9,114 nt of DNA from Campylobacterales bacterium (GCA_014763905.1 JACXUN010000045.1:1-9114), one strand, 5' to 3'; counted from the first letter of the stretch, positions 1 to 6,298 are shown. Numbers and translations: made by a program. Notes: a model not told the origin generated them from the sequence alone.

Positions 1-98
1 AATTTAAATCTTTTTGGTAAAAAATTGAGAAGTTAATGAGTTTGTGTTAATTTGTAATAATTTTTAGCAGGTTCACCCAAAAGCGGATGAACAACTGT
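1..98. other. AT-rich left edge, no gene seen
   Basis: This AT-rich stretch lies downstream of the DUF465-like gene and I see no reading frame in it. It holds one imperfect inverted repeat: 71-78 pairs with 85-92 around a 6-base loop. Read on the minus strand all eight pairs form, one of them G-U. The bases that follow on that strand (CTGCTAAAAATTATT) are not a T-run, so I do not call it an intrinsic terminator. Confidence 0.4.
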
Positions 99-323
99 TT
101 ATTGATTGGCTTTTTTATGATCCATAATCATTTTGAGCATCTCATCTTTCAGTAGAAGCTTTTTCTTCTTCATCACCTCGATCTCTACATCACTAAGTGG
201 AGTTCTCCCCTCTACCGCATCCTCCACTTGCTGATCCAACTCATTGTGATCGTTGAAAATTCGTGCAAAATGAGCATTAGTTTGTTTTAATGCAGTAATT
301 TCATCTCTATACTCATGTAGCAT
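99..323 (-). CDS. DUF465 / YdcH-like small coiled-coil protein
   Basis: This is a 74-residue charged, helical protein of the DUF465 (YdcH-like) type. The family is common in proteobacteria and its function is not established. Visible traits are an N-terminal MLHEYRDEI, a heptad-like middle with HNELDQQVEDA, and a lysine-rich C-terminal helix (KKKKLLLKDEMLKMI). There is no signal peptide or membrane segment, so it is probably cytoplasmic. The reading frame could begin one codon earlier at GTG (326). I prefer the ATG at 323 because AAGGAG lies 5 bases upstream of it but only 2 from the GTG. It follows argJ on the same strand after a 79-base gap and may be the last gene of the rpmB-channel-argJ run, or may have its own promoter in that gap. 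The family call rests on length and pattern only. Confidence 0.75.
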   Translation of the reverse strand: MLHEYRDEITALKQTNAHFARIFNDHNELDQQVEDAVEGRTPLSDVEIEVMKKKKLLLKDEMLKMIMDHKKANQ

Positions 324-351
324 CACGACTCCTTGTGTTTAACTGAACTTA

Positions 352-357
352 ATTGTA
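352..357 (-). promoter_or_regulatory. Possible -10 box for the DUF465-like gene
   Basis: On the minus strand TACAAT lies about 30 bases upstream of the start codon and downstream of T-rich DNA, which fits Campylobacterota promoters lacking a clear -35. The gap also holds a perfect 8-base palindrome AACATGTT (364-371), nested in a weak inverted repeat (357-362 with 377-382). This is AT-rich DNA where such words arise by chance. Confidence 0.25.
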
Positions 358-402
358 ATATGAAACATGTTAAAAACATATTAAAATAGTTGCTGAGTGT
401 TC

Positions 403-1608
403 CTAAGTACGGTACTCTGCATTAATTTTAACATAATCGTAACTCAAATCGCAGCCATAAGAGGTATAACTCCCCTCACCGATGCCTAGATCACAGATAA
501 TTCGGAAGCTGTCGTTCTTCATAATGGCATAGGCTTGGTTCTCACGTTCTTTATCCAGCTCCCGCTGGTCATTGGAGTATATGAGCAAATGTTCATAATG
601 AATGGTCAGAGTAGTGTCATCACACTCGATACCGCTGGCTCCAATTGTTGATGCAATTCGTCCCCAGTTGGGATCTTCTCCAAACAGAGCCGTTTTAACT
701 AATAGTGAGTTACTCAGTGCGATACTGGCTTGACGGGCTTCGGCATCATTTTTGGCTCCTTTGACCTCAAAAGCGACCAATTTATTGGCTCCTTCACCGT
801 CTCGGAGGATCATCATTGCCAATTCAAAGGTAATCTTATTGAGAGCTTGACGGAACGCCTCTTTGTGATAGACACCGCTGGCTTGATTGGCTAACAGCAT
901 AATGGTGTCATTGGTCGAAGTATCGCCGTCTACCGAAATTCGGTTGAACGATTGTTCAGTTGCTTCGCTAAGCAGCTCTTCCATATCGGCTTTTGGGATG
1001 TCGGCATCGGTGGTGATGAAGCAGAGCATCGTCGCCATCGCCGGATTGATCATCCCTGCCCCTTTACAGATTGCCGCAATATGAAAGGCGGTTCCATTAT
1101 CGAGTTCTACTCTGAAACAGAGCTCTTTTTTGAACCGATCGGTCGTCATAATAGAACGAGCCGCTTTATCAGAGTTTTTGGCGTTATAGTCAAACTGTTC
1201 AAATGCCGCACTGATTTTATCTTGTTTGAGCCGATATCCGATGACCCCGGTAGAACTCATAATCGGATTGTGCAGCGTGATATGATTACCGAGCTTTTCA
1301 AAAAGAGCATCGATATCTTCTACCCCTTTGGCTCCGGTCATCGCATTGGCGTTTTTGGCATTCATGAGCAGAAAATTGGTCTGAAACCCTTCAGGATACT
1401 TTTGATAATGCTTAATGGGAGCGGCTTGAAACTTATTGGTGGTAAAACGAGCTGCTACCTCACACAGTTTATCGGAACGGATAAATGCCACATCTCCGTC
1501 TATCTGATCGGGATTGACCGATTTGGTTTTTAAGCCGACATTGACACCGTCACTGTAGAATCCTTCTACATTGTCGATACCGCCTTGCAATGATAATAGA
1601 TTAAACAT
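403..1608 (-). CDS. argJ: Bifunctional ornithine acetyltransferase / N-acetylglutamate synthase ArgJ
   Basis: ArgJ moves the acetyl group from N-acetylornithine to glutamate, the recycling step of cytoplasmic arginine synthesis. In many species it can also acetylate glutamate from acetyl-CoA. The 401-residue length is normal. The self-cleavage site is clear: KGAGMINPAMATML at 182-195, with the nucleophile Thr193 after Ala192, so the precursor should split into alpha and beta chains. STGVIG (119-124) matches the oxyanion-hole segment. DGDTSTNDT (227-235), EDPNWGRI (311-318) and the C-terminal CDLSYDYVKINAEYRT are further family signatures. The ATG at 1608 has AGGAG 7 bases upstream, and that site lies inside the end of the channel gene. 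Start and channel stop overlap by 8 bases, so translational coupling is likely. No other arg gene is in the window. Whether it is bifunctional or only recycles acetyl groups cannot be told from sequence alone. Confidence 0.96.
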   Translation of the reverse strand: MFNLLSLQGGIDNVEGFYSDGVNVGLKTKSVNPDQIDGDVAFIRSDKLCEVAARFTTNKFQAAPIKHYQKYPEGFQTNFLLMNAKNANAMTGAKGVEDIDALFEKLGNHITLHNPIMSSTGVIGYRLKQDKISAAFEQFDYNAKNSDKAARSIMTTDRFKKELCFRVELDNGTAFHIAAICKGAGMINPAMATMLCFITTDADIPKADMEELLSEATEQSFNRISVDGDTSTNDTIMLLANQASGVYHKEAFRQALNKITFELAMMILRDGEGANKLVAFEVKGAKNDAEARQASIALSNSLLVKTALFGEDPNWGRIASTIGASGIECDDTTLTIHYEHLLIYSNDQRELDKERENQAYAIMKNDSFRIICDLGIGEGSYTSYGCDLSYDYVKINAEYRT

Positions 1609-2734
1609 GTTTCATCTCCTCTGGTTGTATAGGTTTTCGTATAATTTTTTTGGCTTTTTGTATCCCCTCGCTGGGACCAATCAGCAGCAGTTTGCTTCCC
1701 TCGGTAATGGTTGTCTCCCCTTTGGGCATCGGAACAAATGTTCCATCTTTATAGCGTATCCCGATAATGGTTACATTGGCGATCTCTCTAAATTTGGCAT
1801 CTTTGATTTTACGCAACGTAAGCCATGAGACTTTGCCGACTCTCGCCTCTTCCATATCGAGCGGGGTATCTTGGCGGTAAAGAAACTCCTGCAGCAGGTT
1901 CTCCATATCAGGACGTATTGCCATCGCATTGATACGCTGAGCCATGATATTGGTCGGGGTGACCACCTTGTTGGCACCTAGTTTTTTTAGCTTCTCTTCA
2001 TCACTGACCGCATGAGCATTGGAGATAACCAGATACGAACGCATTCGTCCGATCTCCTCTTCATAGAGCCGCACCGAAGCGATCGTTGCAATATTATCGG
2101 CAATATTACCGGCTAATGTGATAACCCCTTTGGCACTGGAGAGGTGAGATTTGAGTATCGCCTCATGCGTATGCGGTTCTGCTTTGACGAAATAGGGATA
2201 GCGGTATTTTGCGGCGATCTCCTCCAAGCCTTCACTCGGATCAATGACCACGAAAGGGATATGACTCTCTCGCAGATATTTGGTCACTTGAATGGTAAAT
2301 TCATTATGGTAGCAGATCACATAGTGGTGTTTGAGTCGTGCGATGTCGTATAGCATTCGTCGCTCCTTGATAACCTTTTGCAGTTCTCCCCGATTTAAGA
2401 CCTCTACGATAATCCCTATCGCAACTGAAAAGATCAAAAAACCAAAAATAATTAAAGTGATGGTAAAGATTCTTCCTGCTTTGGAAAGCGGATGAAATTC
2501 GCCAAATCCTACGGTCGTAAAGGTAATACCGGTTTGATACAGGGCATTGGCAAAACTCATATCTTCTTCGATAGCCATATAACCAAGTGTTCCAAACAAC
2601 ATGATCAGTACAGTTAAGATTAGAGGAAGTCTAAAAGGGGCTAAGAGGACATATAACTCATCATTTAAGGTTATATGCGGTTTAACAGTCTCCCGCCATC
2701 CGAGAAACTTTTTGATTTGATTTTGAGAAGCCAA
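1601..2734 (-). CDS. Two-transmembrane potassium channel with cytoplasmic RCK (TrkA-N/TrkA-C) domains
   Basis: This 377-residue inner-membrane protein has the plan of a prokaryotic RCK-gated potassium channel, like MthK and H. pylori KchA. Residues about 34-54 form the first helix. Residues 62-80 form the pore loop with selectivity filter TTVGFGE (73-79). Residues about 89-113 form the second helix. RCK-N spans about 136-260 and RCK-C (TrkA-C) about 297-367. The filter has Phe in place of the commoner Tyr of TVGYG, a variant seen in other potassium channels. The usual glycine nucleotide-binding motif of RCK-N is missing: CYHNEF occupies 141-146. The start is TTG (2734), with AAGGA about 10 bases upstream. 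An in-frame TGA lies further up with no ATG after it, and the first internal Met (45) falls in a membrane helix. It lies 81 bases after rpmB and overlaps argJ by 8 bases. The H. pylori kch gene also neighbours rpmB (from memory), which supports orthology. Confidence 0.9.
   Translation of the reverse strand: MASQNQIKKFLGWRETVKPHITLNDELYVLLAPFRLPLILTVLIMLFGTLGYMAIEEDMSFANALYQTGITFTTVGFGEFHPLSKAGRIFTITLIIFGFLIFSVAIGIIVEVLNRGELQKVIKERRMLYDIARLKHHYVICYHNEFTIQVTKYLRESHIPFVVIDPSEGLEEIAAKYRYPYFVKAEPHTHEAILKSHLSSAKGVITLAGNIADNIATIASVRLYEEEIGRMRSYLVISNAHAVSDEEKLKKLGANKVVTPTNIMAQRINAMAIRPDMENLLQEFLYRQDTPLDMEEARVGKVSWLTLRKIKDAKFREIANVTIIGIRYKDGTFVPMPKGETTITEGSKLLLIGPSEGIQKAKKIIRKPIQPEEMKHV
2354..2368 (-). 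promoter_or_regulatory. Candidate internal ribosome binding site and ATG for a free RCK subunit
   Basis: Inside the channel gene a perfect AAGGAG (2363-2368) lies 6 bases before an in-frame ATG (2354-2356) encoding Met127, just after the second membrane helix and just before the RCK domain. Initiation here would give a soluble 251-residue RCK protein. MthK is known to make such a free RCK subunit from an internal start at Met107. The site is better than that of the full-length TTG start. The codons (Lys-Glu-Arg-Arg-Met) could also produce it by chance. Confidence 0.45.
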
Positions 2735-2790
2735 GCTACTTTTGTCCTTTCTTAACGGAGTACAGCAGCTGATTCATTGACTACTCAGAC

Positions 2791-2812
2791 CTTCTCTGAT
2801 TTAGAAGAGAAG
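2791..2812. repeat. Inverted repeat between rpmB and the channel gene
   Basis: CTTCTCT (2791-2797) and AGAGAAG (2806-2812) form a perfect 7-base stem with an 8-base loop, starting a few bases after the rpmB stop codon. No T-run follows on the minus strand, so it is not a standard intrinsic terminator. It could tune mRNA stability or lower readthrough from a highly expressed ribosomal gene into the channel. Confidence 0.3.
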
Positions 2813-2815
2813 AGA

Positions 2816-3025
2816 TTATGCTTCTACAGTCGCCTGAGCCGCTTTTTTCTTCATCGTTCGTAACTCAGAGGCTGCGATTCTGATTCTTTTGGTTGTACCG
2901 TCTTCGAGTGTTACTTTGACTGACCGAAGGTTTGGTAGCTGTCTTCTTTTTGTTTTGTTGTTAGCATGTGATACATTGTTTCCAACCAATGGACCTTTAC
3001 CTGATATTTGACATTTTCTTGCCAT
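2816..3025 (-). CDS. rpmB: 50S ribosomal protein L28
   Basis: L28 is a small basic protein of the large ribosomal subunit. The 69-residue product begins [17 protein letters not shown] and carries the family signature of a Cys/Gly-Lys start, [13 protein letters not shown] and LPNLRSV. Only one Cys is present, so it is not the form with paired CxxC zinc motifs. The frame stays open to 3109 and would add 28 residues. I chose the ATG at 3025 because L28 proteins start at this point and AAAGGG lies 6 bases upstream. The C-terminal tail ([11 protein letters not shown]) is low in complexity. It is the first gene of the leftward run rpmB, channel, argJ and possibly the DUF465-like gene, and is divergent from rpe. 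Confidence 0.96.
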   Translation of the reverse strand: MARKCQISGKGPLVGNNVSHANNKTKRRQLPNLRSVKVTLEDGTTKRIRIAASELRTMKKKAAQATVEA

Positions 3026-3099
3026 GATAAACCCTTTGTTTAATTGATTAAATGGTGTGTTGTCAGAGGCATTGAGTAGCGTCTGAAAAAGTTGTGCGA

Positions 3100-3105
3100 T
3101 TATAG
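3100..3105 (-). promoter_or_regulatory. rpmB promoter -10 box
   Basis: On the minus strand a perfect TATAAT lies 74 bases upstream of the rpmB start, after the T-rich stretch CTTTTGAC. No good -35 is seen at the usual distance, as is typical of Campylobacterota housekeeping promoters. The predicted start of transcription near 3092 would leave a leader of about 65 bases. Confidence 0.6.
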
Positions 3106-3189
3106 TCAAAAGTTGTTTAAAGAGAACTTGCTGGGTAGAATTTGTGTCAAAAAACCTAACTGTTTAACAAATTGCTGTTATATTGAGAG

Positions 3190-3213
3190 AGCCAAAGGGA
3201 TACCCCCTAGGCT
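3190..3213. repeat. Interrupted inverted repeat upstream of rpe, possible operator
   Basis: AGCC (3190-3193) pairs with GGCT (3210-3213), and AGGG (3196-3199) with CCCT (3205-3208), with a small uneven internal loop and a 5-base loop. It ends 7 bases before the rpe -10 box, where an activator or repressor could bind. Its higher GC stands out from the AT-rich flank. No regulator can be assigned. Confidence 0.3.
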
Positions 3214-3219
3214 TTACGT

Positions 3220-3225
3220 TATAAT
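3220..3225 (+). promoter_or_regulatory. rpe promoter -10 box
   Basis: A perfect TATAAT sits 36 bases upstream of the rpe ATG. Transcription would start near 3232, giving a leader of about 30 bases. No -35 match is present at 16-18 bases upstream, where the inverted repeat lies instead. It is divergent from the rpmB promoter, with about 115 bases between the two -10 boxes. Confidence 0.6.
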
Positions 3226-3261
3226 GTCGGATATTTTTTAAGAGTAGGTAGGTTTTAAATA

Positions 3262-3903
3262 ATGTTAGTCGCACCAAGTATTCTCTCTGCAGATTTCGGA
3301 AATTTAGCCAATGAGGTCAAGGCGATTTGCGAAGCAGGTTGTGATTTGGTACATGTGGATGTGATGGATGGGCATTTCGTTCCCAATCTCACTATCGGTC
3401 CGGTAGTGGTCTCTGCCGTCGCCAAAGCCACAACCAAACCCTTGGATATTCATCTTATGGTTGAAAACAATAGTTTTTTTGTCGATCTGTTCGCTCCATT
3501 GAAGCCGGGTTATATCTCATTTCATATCGAAGAGGAGAAACATCCGCACCGATTGATTCAGAAGATTCGTTCACTCGGCATCAAACCGGCATTGACGCTC
3601 AATCCGCATACTCCGCCGGAGGCGATTGAGTTTCTCTTAGGAGATATCGATATGGTATTGCTCATGAGTGTCAATCCGGGATTTGGCGGTCAAAAATTTA
3701 TCCCAAGCGTTATCGAACGTGCCAAACGGCTCAAAGCGTTAATCAAGAAGCATAACCCCTCCTGCCTGATCGAAATAGACGGCGGGGTCAATGATCAAAA
3801 TCTCAATCAGCTCAGAGAGGCGGGCGTTGATATTGTGGTCGCCGGTTCTTATGTTTTCGGACATCAAGCGGGATACAAAGCAGCGATAGATTCATTAAAA
3901 TAA
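3262..3903 (+). CDS. rpe: Ribulose-phosphate 3-epimerase
   Basis: Rpe interconverts D-ribulose 5-phosphate and D-xylulose 5-phosphate in the pentose phosphate pathway, and in the Calvin cycle where present. The 213-residue TIM barrel is full length. APSILSADF (4-12) opens the barrel. HVDVMDGHFVPN (31-42) and DIHLM (62-66) supply the metal and catalytic residues His31, Asp33 and His64. MSVNPGFGGQKF (135-146) is the loop over the active site. EIDGG (171-175) holds the second catalytic Asp173, and AGSYVFG (194-200) binds phosphate. The start is ATG with a modest AGG site 9 bases upstream, and APSILSADF sits at the expected distance. It is the first gene of the plus-strand run, 13 bases before trpF. 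It is cytoplasmic, and all expected active-site residues are present. Confidence 0.97.
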   Translation: MLVAPSILSADFGNLANEVKAICEAGCDLVHVDVMDGHFVPNLTIGPVVVSAVAKATTKPLDIHLMVENNSFFVDLFAPLKPGYISFHIEEEKHPHRLIQKIRSLGIKPALTLNPHTPPEAIEFLLGDIDMVLLMSVNPGFGGQKFIPSVIERAKRLKALIKKHNPSCLIEIDGGVNDQNLNQLREAGVDIVVAGSYVFGHQAGYKAAIDSLK

Positions 3904-3916
3904 GGGAGTATAGCAG

Positions 3917-4507
3917 ATGAGAGTAAAGATATGCGGAATAACCAATTATGATGATGCGATACAGGCGATCGAAGCGGGAGCCGATGCATTAGGATTTGTA
4001 TTTTATCGCGAGTCACCGCGATATATTACCCCAGCTGATGCCAAAAAGATTATCGATAAGATGCCTCCGTTTATCGGTCGGATCGGTCTGTTTGTCAATG
4101 AAGGAATCGATACGATTGATACCATTTGCAACTATTGCAATTTGACCGCAAGTCAGATTCATTTTGAAGTAGATGCCGAGTCATTGGATATGCTAGGCGG
4201 TAAAGCTCTGCCGGTTGTTCGAGCCAAAGAACCCAAAGATATCTTACAATATGCCGATCGATACCGTCTGGTCGATGCCTACTGTGAGGAGTACGGCGGC
4301 AGTGGCAAGCGGCTCAATTTATCGTGGTTTGACGGAGTAGACTGTTCCAAAATCATTTTGGCAGGCGGATTAACACCCGAAAATCTCCATGAGCTGAAAC
4401 CGTATAACTTTTACGGGGTTGATGTCAGTTCAGGTGTGGAGCGTATCAAAGGGCGAAAAGATCATGAAAAGGTGAGCAGATTTATACGAAATGCGAAGAG
4501 TTTATGA
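3917..4507 (+). CDS. trpF: Phosphoribosylanthranilate isomerase
   Basis: TrpF carries out the Amadori rearrangement of N-(5'-phosphoribosyl)anthranilate to CdRP, the third step of tryptophan synthesis. The 196-residue TIM barrel shows KICGIT (4-9) with catalytic Cys6, GADALGFVFY (21-30), YRLVDAY with catalytic Asp120, GGSGKRLNLSW (127-137), LAGGLTPENL (148-157) and the phosphate-binding GVDVSSGVE (167-175). The family's usual QLHG strand is replaced by IHFEV (81-85), a local divergence. GGGAG lies 8 bases before the ATG. It is a stand-alone trpF between rpe and an exonuclease gene, with no other trp gene in view, so the trp operon must be split in this genome. Its end overlaps the next gene by 17 bases. 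Confidence 0.95.
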   Translation: MRVKICGITNYDDAIQAIEAGADALGFVFYRESPRYITPADAKKIIDKMPPFIGRIGLFVNEGIDTIDTICNYCNLTASQIHFEVDAESLDMLGGKALPVVRAKEPKDILQYADRYRLVDAYCEEYGGSGKRLNLSWFDGVDCSKIILAGGLTPENLHELKPYNFYGVDVSSGVERIKGRKDHEKVSRFIRNAKSL

Positions 4508-5270
4508 GGAGTTAACCGCCGCTTTTAGACGTAATAACGGGCGGCTCTCACCGGCATCATACGAACGTATCGTCTCCAAACATACCACCCTGTTTGAGAA
4601 TGCCGATACCCTTTTTCTGCTCCTGCAAGCCTCAGGCTATCCGATAGAAAAAGAGAATGAGGAGTATCGGCTTACGACCTATACGACTCCGTATAGAGAG
4701 CAGAAATTCTGTATCATTGATATCGAAACCAACGGCAGCAAACCGGAACATGCCCAAGTGATTGAGGTGGGAGCGGTGATGGTACAAAACGGTCAGATTA
4801 TCGACCATTTTGAGAGCTTCGTTGAGTGTGCTTTTTTGCCGGAATATATCACAAAAGTCACCGGTATTGTCCCCGAAGATTTGGTCGGTGCTCCGAGTCG
4901 GCAAGAGGTGTTGACCAAACTGCGGACTTTTTTAGACGATGCTGTTTTTGTGGCACACAATGCCGATTTCGATTACGGCTTTCTCAATCACTCTTTTGAC
5001 CGTTTTGGACTGGGAACCATCGGTAACTCTAAACTCTGTTCAATCGATTTAGCCAAACGAACCATTAAGAGCGAACGATACGGACTGGCATATCTCAATG
5101 AGCTTTTGGAGATCGGAACAGAAGTACACCATCGTGCCTACAGTGATGCCTTAACCACAGCCGAAGTATTTCGTATCTCCCTTCAAAATCTACCGGATTA
5201 TGTTCACTCTACAGACGATCTGCTCCAGTTTTCCTCCTCCAGCCGCAAAGAACGTACCAAAAAAAGCTAA
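4491..5270 (+). CDS. dnaQ: DnaQ-family 3'-5' exonuclease (DEDDh)
   Basis: This 259-residue protein resembles the proofreading epsilon subunit of DNA polymerase III or a related free 3'-5' exonuclease. Exo I is IDIETNG (76-82) with Asp77 and Glu79. Exo II is VAHNADFDYGFL (154-165) with Asp161. Exo III is HRAYSDA (214-220) with His214 and Asp219, so the DEDDh set is complete. About 70 residues precede Exo I, longer than in E. coli DnaQ, and form a predicted helical domain of unknown role. The C-terminal tail is Ser- and Lys-rich. I see no clear clamp-binding motif. The ATG at 4491 lies inside trpF and has only a distant AAAGGTGA. An in-frame TGA at 4473 rules out a much longer form, so translation probably depends on coupling to trpF. 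It may be the replicative proofreader or a repair nuclease; sequence alone does not decide. Confidence 0.88.
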   Translation: MRRVYEELTAAFRRNNGRLSPASYERIVSKHTTLFENADTLFLLLQASGYPIEKENEEYRLTTYTTPYREQKFCIIDIETNGSKPEHAQVIEVGAVMVQNGQIIDHFESFVECAFLPEYITKVTGIVPEDLVGAPSRQEVLTKLRTFLDDAVFVAHNADFDYGFLNHSFDRFGLGTIGNSKLCSIDLAKRTIKSERYGLAYLNELLEIGTEVHHRAYSDALTTAEVFRISLQNLPDYVHSTDDLLQFSSSSRKERTKKS

Positions 5271-5305
5271 AATAGCACAGCGACTAACAATATTAATAGT
5301 TTTGA

Positions 5306-5325
5306 TATAAAGAGATGGTTATAAT
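5306..5325 (+). promoter_or_regulatory. Candidate promoter for the SPOR lipoprotein gene
   Basis: Two overlapping candidates lie in the 80-base gap after the exonuclease gene: TATAAA at 5306-5311 and TATAAT at 5320-5325. The first leaves a leader of about 33 bases. The second would put the transcript start almost at the ribosome binding site (5336-5341), so I favour the first. No -35 is evident and no terminator is seen before it, so readthrough from the rpe run is possible. Confidence 0.4.
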
Positions 5326-5350
5326 TAACTTAAAAAAAGGAATGTATCTA

Positions 5351-6244
5351 ATGAACAAGAGTACAAAATTTTTAATATCAACGGCTGCGATTGCCTTTTT
5401 AGTAAGCGGATGTGTTAAACCGACTGATACCATTGTTGCTAGTACCGATAGCAACGGCGTAATTTATGAGGGAGCCACTACAACCGGTGCCTATCAACCA
5501 AGTGTGATCACTGAAGGTGAGACCGTTGTTTATCCGAGTGCCTCTAGCGGTACGGTTTATACGACCGATGGTTCTGAAGTTTCAAGTGGAGCTTATACCT
5601 CAACAACACCGGGTCTCTACAACAGTGCCAACGGGGCTTATGGCAACCCGACAACCTATGAAACCAATTCGGTCTACACCTCAAGTGGCGTCTATACAAC
5701 CCCTTCAGACTATTCGGCTGAAACGACCTATGCCGGTCAAAGCGAAACCGGTGGTATCCAACTCCAAGTGGCAGCGTATAGCAATGCGGCTCTTGCCGAA
5801 CAGAAGAGAGCAGAGTTAAGCCTTGATCCAAAATATAGAACCTTTGTCGAGCCGAGTGGTAATGGTTACTATCGTCTATTAATTGAAGGATTTACTTCCC
5901 GAGCTGAAGCCGAAGAGCTGAAGAATCGACAGTTCCCTAACGGTCTGGTCAAAGGCAGTACCCCATCAACCGTTTCTAGTGCAACTTCTACCTATAGCAA
6001 TACCTCTTCAACCGTCGGCAGCGGCAGTGTCGGTATCCAAGTCGGAGCCTATTCTAGCTATGATGCCGCACAAAGTGCTGCACAGAGTGTCGCTGCGGGA
6101 CGACCGGTGAAGGTTAATACCGGAAATCTAAACGGCAAAACGATTTATAAAGGAATCGTACTTGGTTTCACCAGCTACAACGATGCCAAAAATGCTCTTG
6201 CAACTGGGCAATTCGGTAACGGATTTGTTGTGACTAACCCGTAA
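5351..6244 (+). CDS. Lipoprotein with two SPOR domains
   Basis: The product is a 297-residue predicted lipoprotein. MNKSTKFLIS starts a classic signal peptide ending in the lipobox VSGC, with lipidated Cys21. Residues about 35-130 are a low-complexity linker rich in Ser, Thr, Gly and Tyr with recurring short words such as GAY, VYT and YTT. Two SPOR-like domains follow. The first (about 135-199) has IQLQVAAYS, EGFTS and QFPNGLV. The second (about 228-297) has IQVGAYSS, LGFTS and QFGNGFV. A Ser/Thr linker separates them. SPOR domains bind peptidoglycan stripped of stem peptides, mostly at division sites, so a role at the cell envelope or septum is likely. No catalytic domain (such as the RlpA barrel) is present. 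Two upstream ATGs (5315, 5342) are in frame. I chose 5351 because AAAGGA lies 9 bases upstream and the signal peptide then starts correctly. The gene converges with accA. Confidence 0.85.
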   Translation: MNKSTKFLISTAAIAFLVSGCVKPTDTIVASTDSNGVIYEGATTTGAYQPSVITEGETVVYPSASSGTVYTTDGSEVSSGAYTSTTPGLYNSANGAYGNPTTYETNSVYTSSGVYTTPSDYSAETTYAGQSETGGIQLQVAAYSNAALAEQKRAELSLDPKYRTFVEPSGNGYYRLLIEGFTSRAEAEELKNRQFPNGLVKGSTPSTVSSATSTYSNTSSTVGSGSVGIQVGAYSSYDAAQSAAQSVAAGRPVKVNTGNLNGKTIYKGIVLGFTSYNDAKNALATGQFGNGFVVTNP

Positions 6245-6261
6245 AAACTGAAGAGATTTTT

Positions 6262-6297
6262 AAAAAAGAAGACAAGCCCCCTAAGTAAAGGGGTTTG
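6262..6297. terminator. Convergent intrinsic terminator between the SPOR gene and accA
   Basis: CAAGCCCC (6273-6280) pairs with GGGGTTTG (6290-6293 plus 6294-6297) across a 9-base loop. In the plus-strand transcript all eight pairs form, with one G-U, but only a mixed T-rich stretch follows. In the minus-strand transcript one pair is lost, but TCTTCTTTTTT follows directly (6272-6262), a good tail for ending accA. It probably serves both converging genes, more strongly for accA. Confidence 0.6.
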
Positions 6298-6298
6298 C

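Noticed and set aside
71..92. Hairpin as a terminator for the leftward gene run
   Set aside because: The stem is short with one G-U pair, and no T-run follows on the minus strand.
952..1533. 193-residue open frame on the plus strand
   Set aside because: It is fully antisense to argJ, which has every family motif. The translated sequence shows no recognisable domain and has no good ribosome binding site that I can see.
3026..3109. 28-residue N-terminal extension of L28
   Set aside because: L28 proteins start at MARKCQ, a good ribosome binding site precedes that ATG, and the extension overlaps the predicted promoter.
5315..5350. Earlier ATG starts for the SPOR lipoprotein
   Set aside because: The ribosome binding site lies downstream of the first ATG and directly against the second, and a signal peptide beginning MNKSTKF needs the third.
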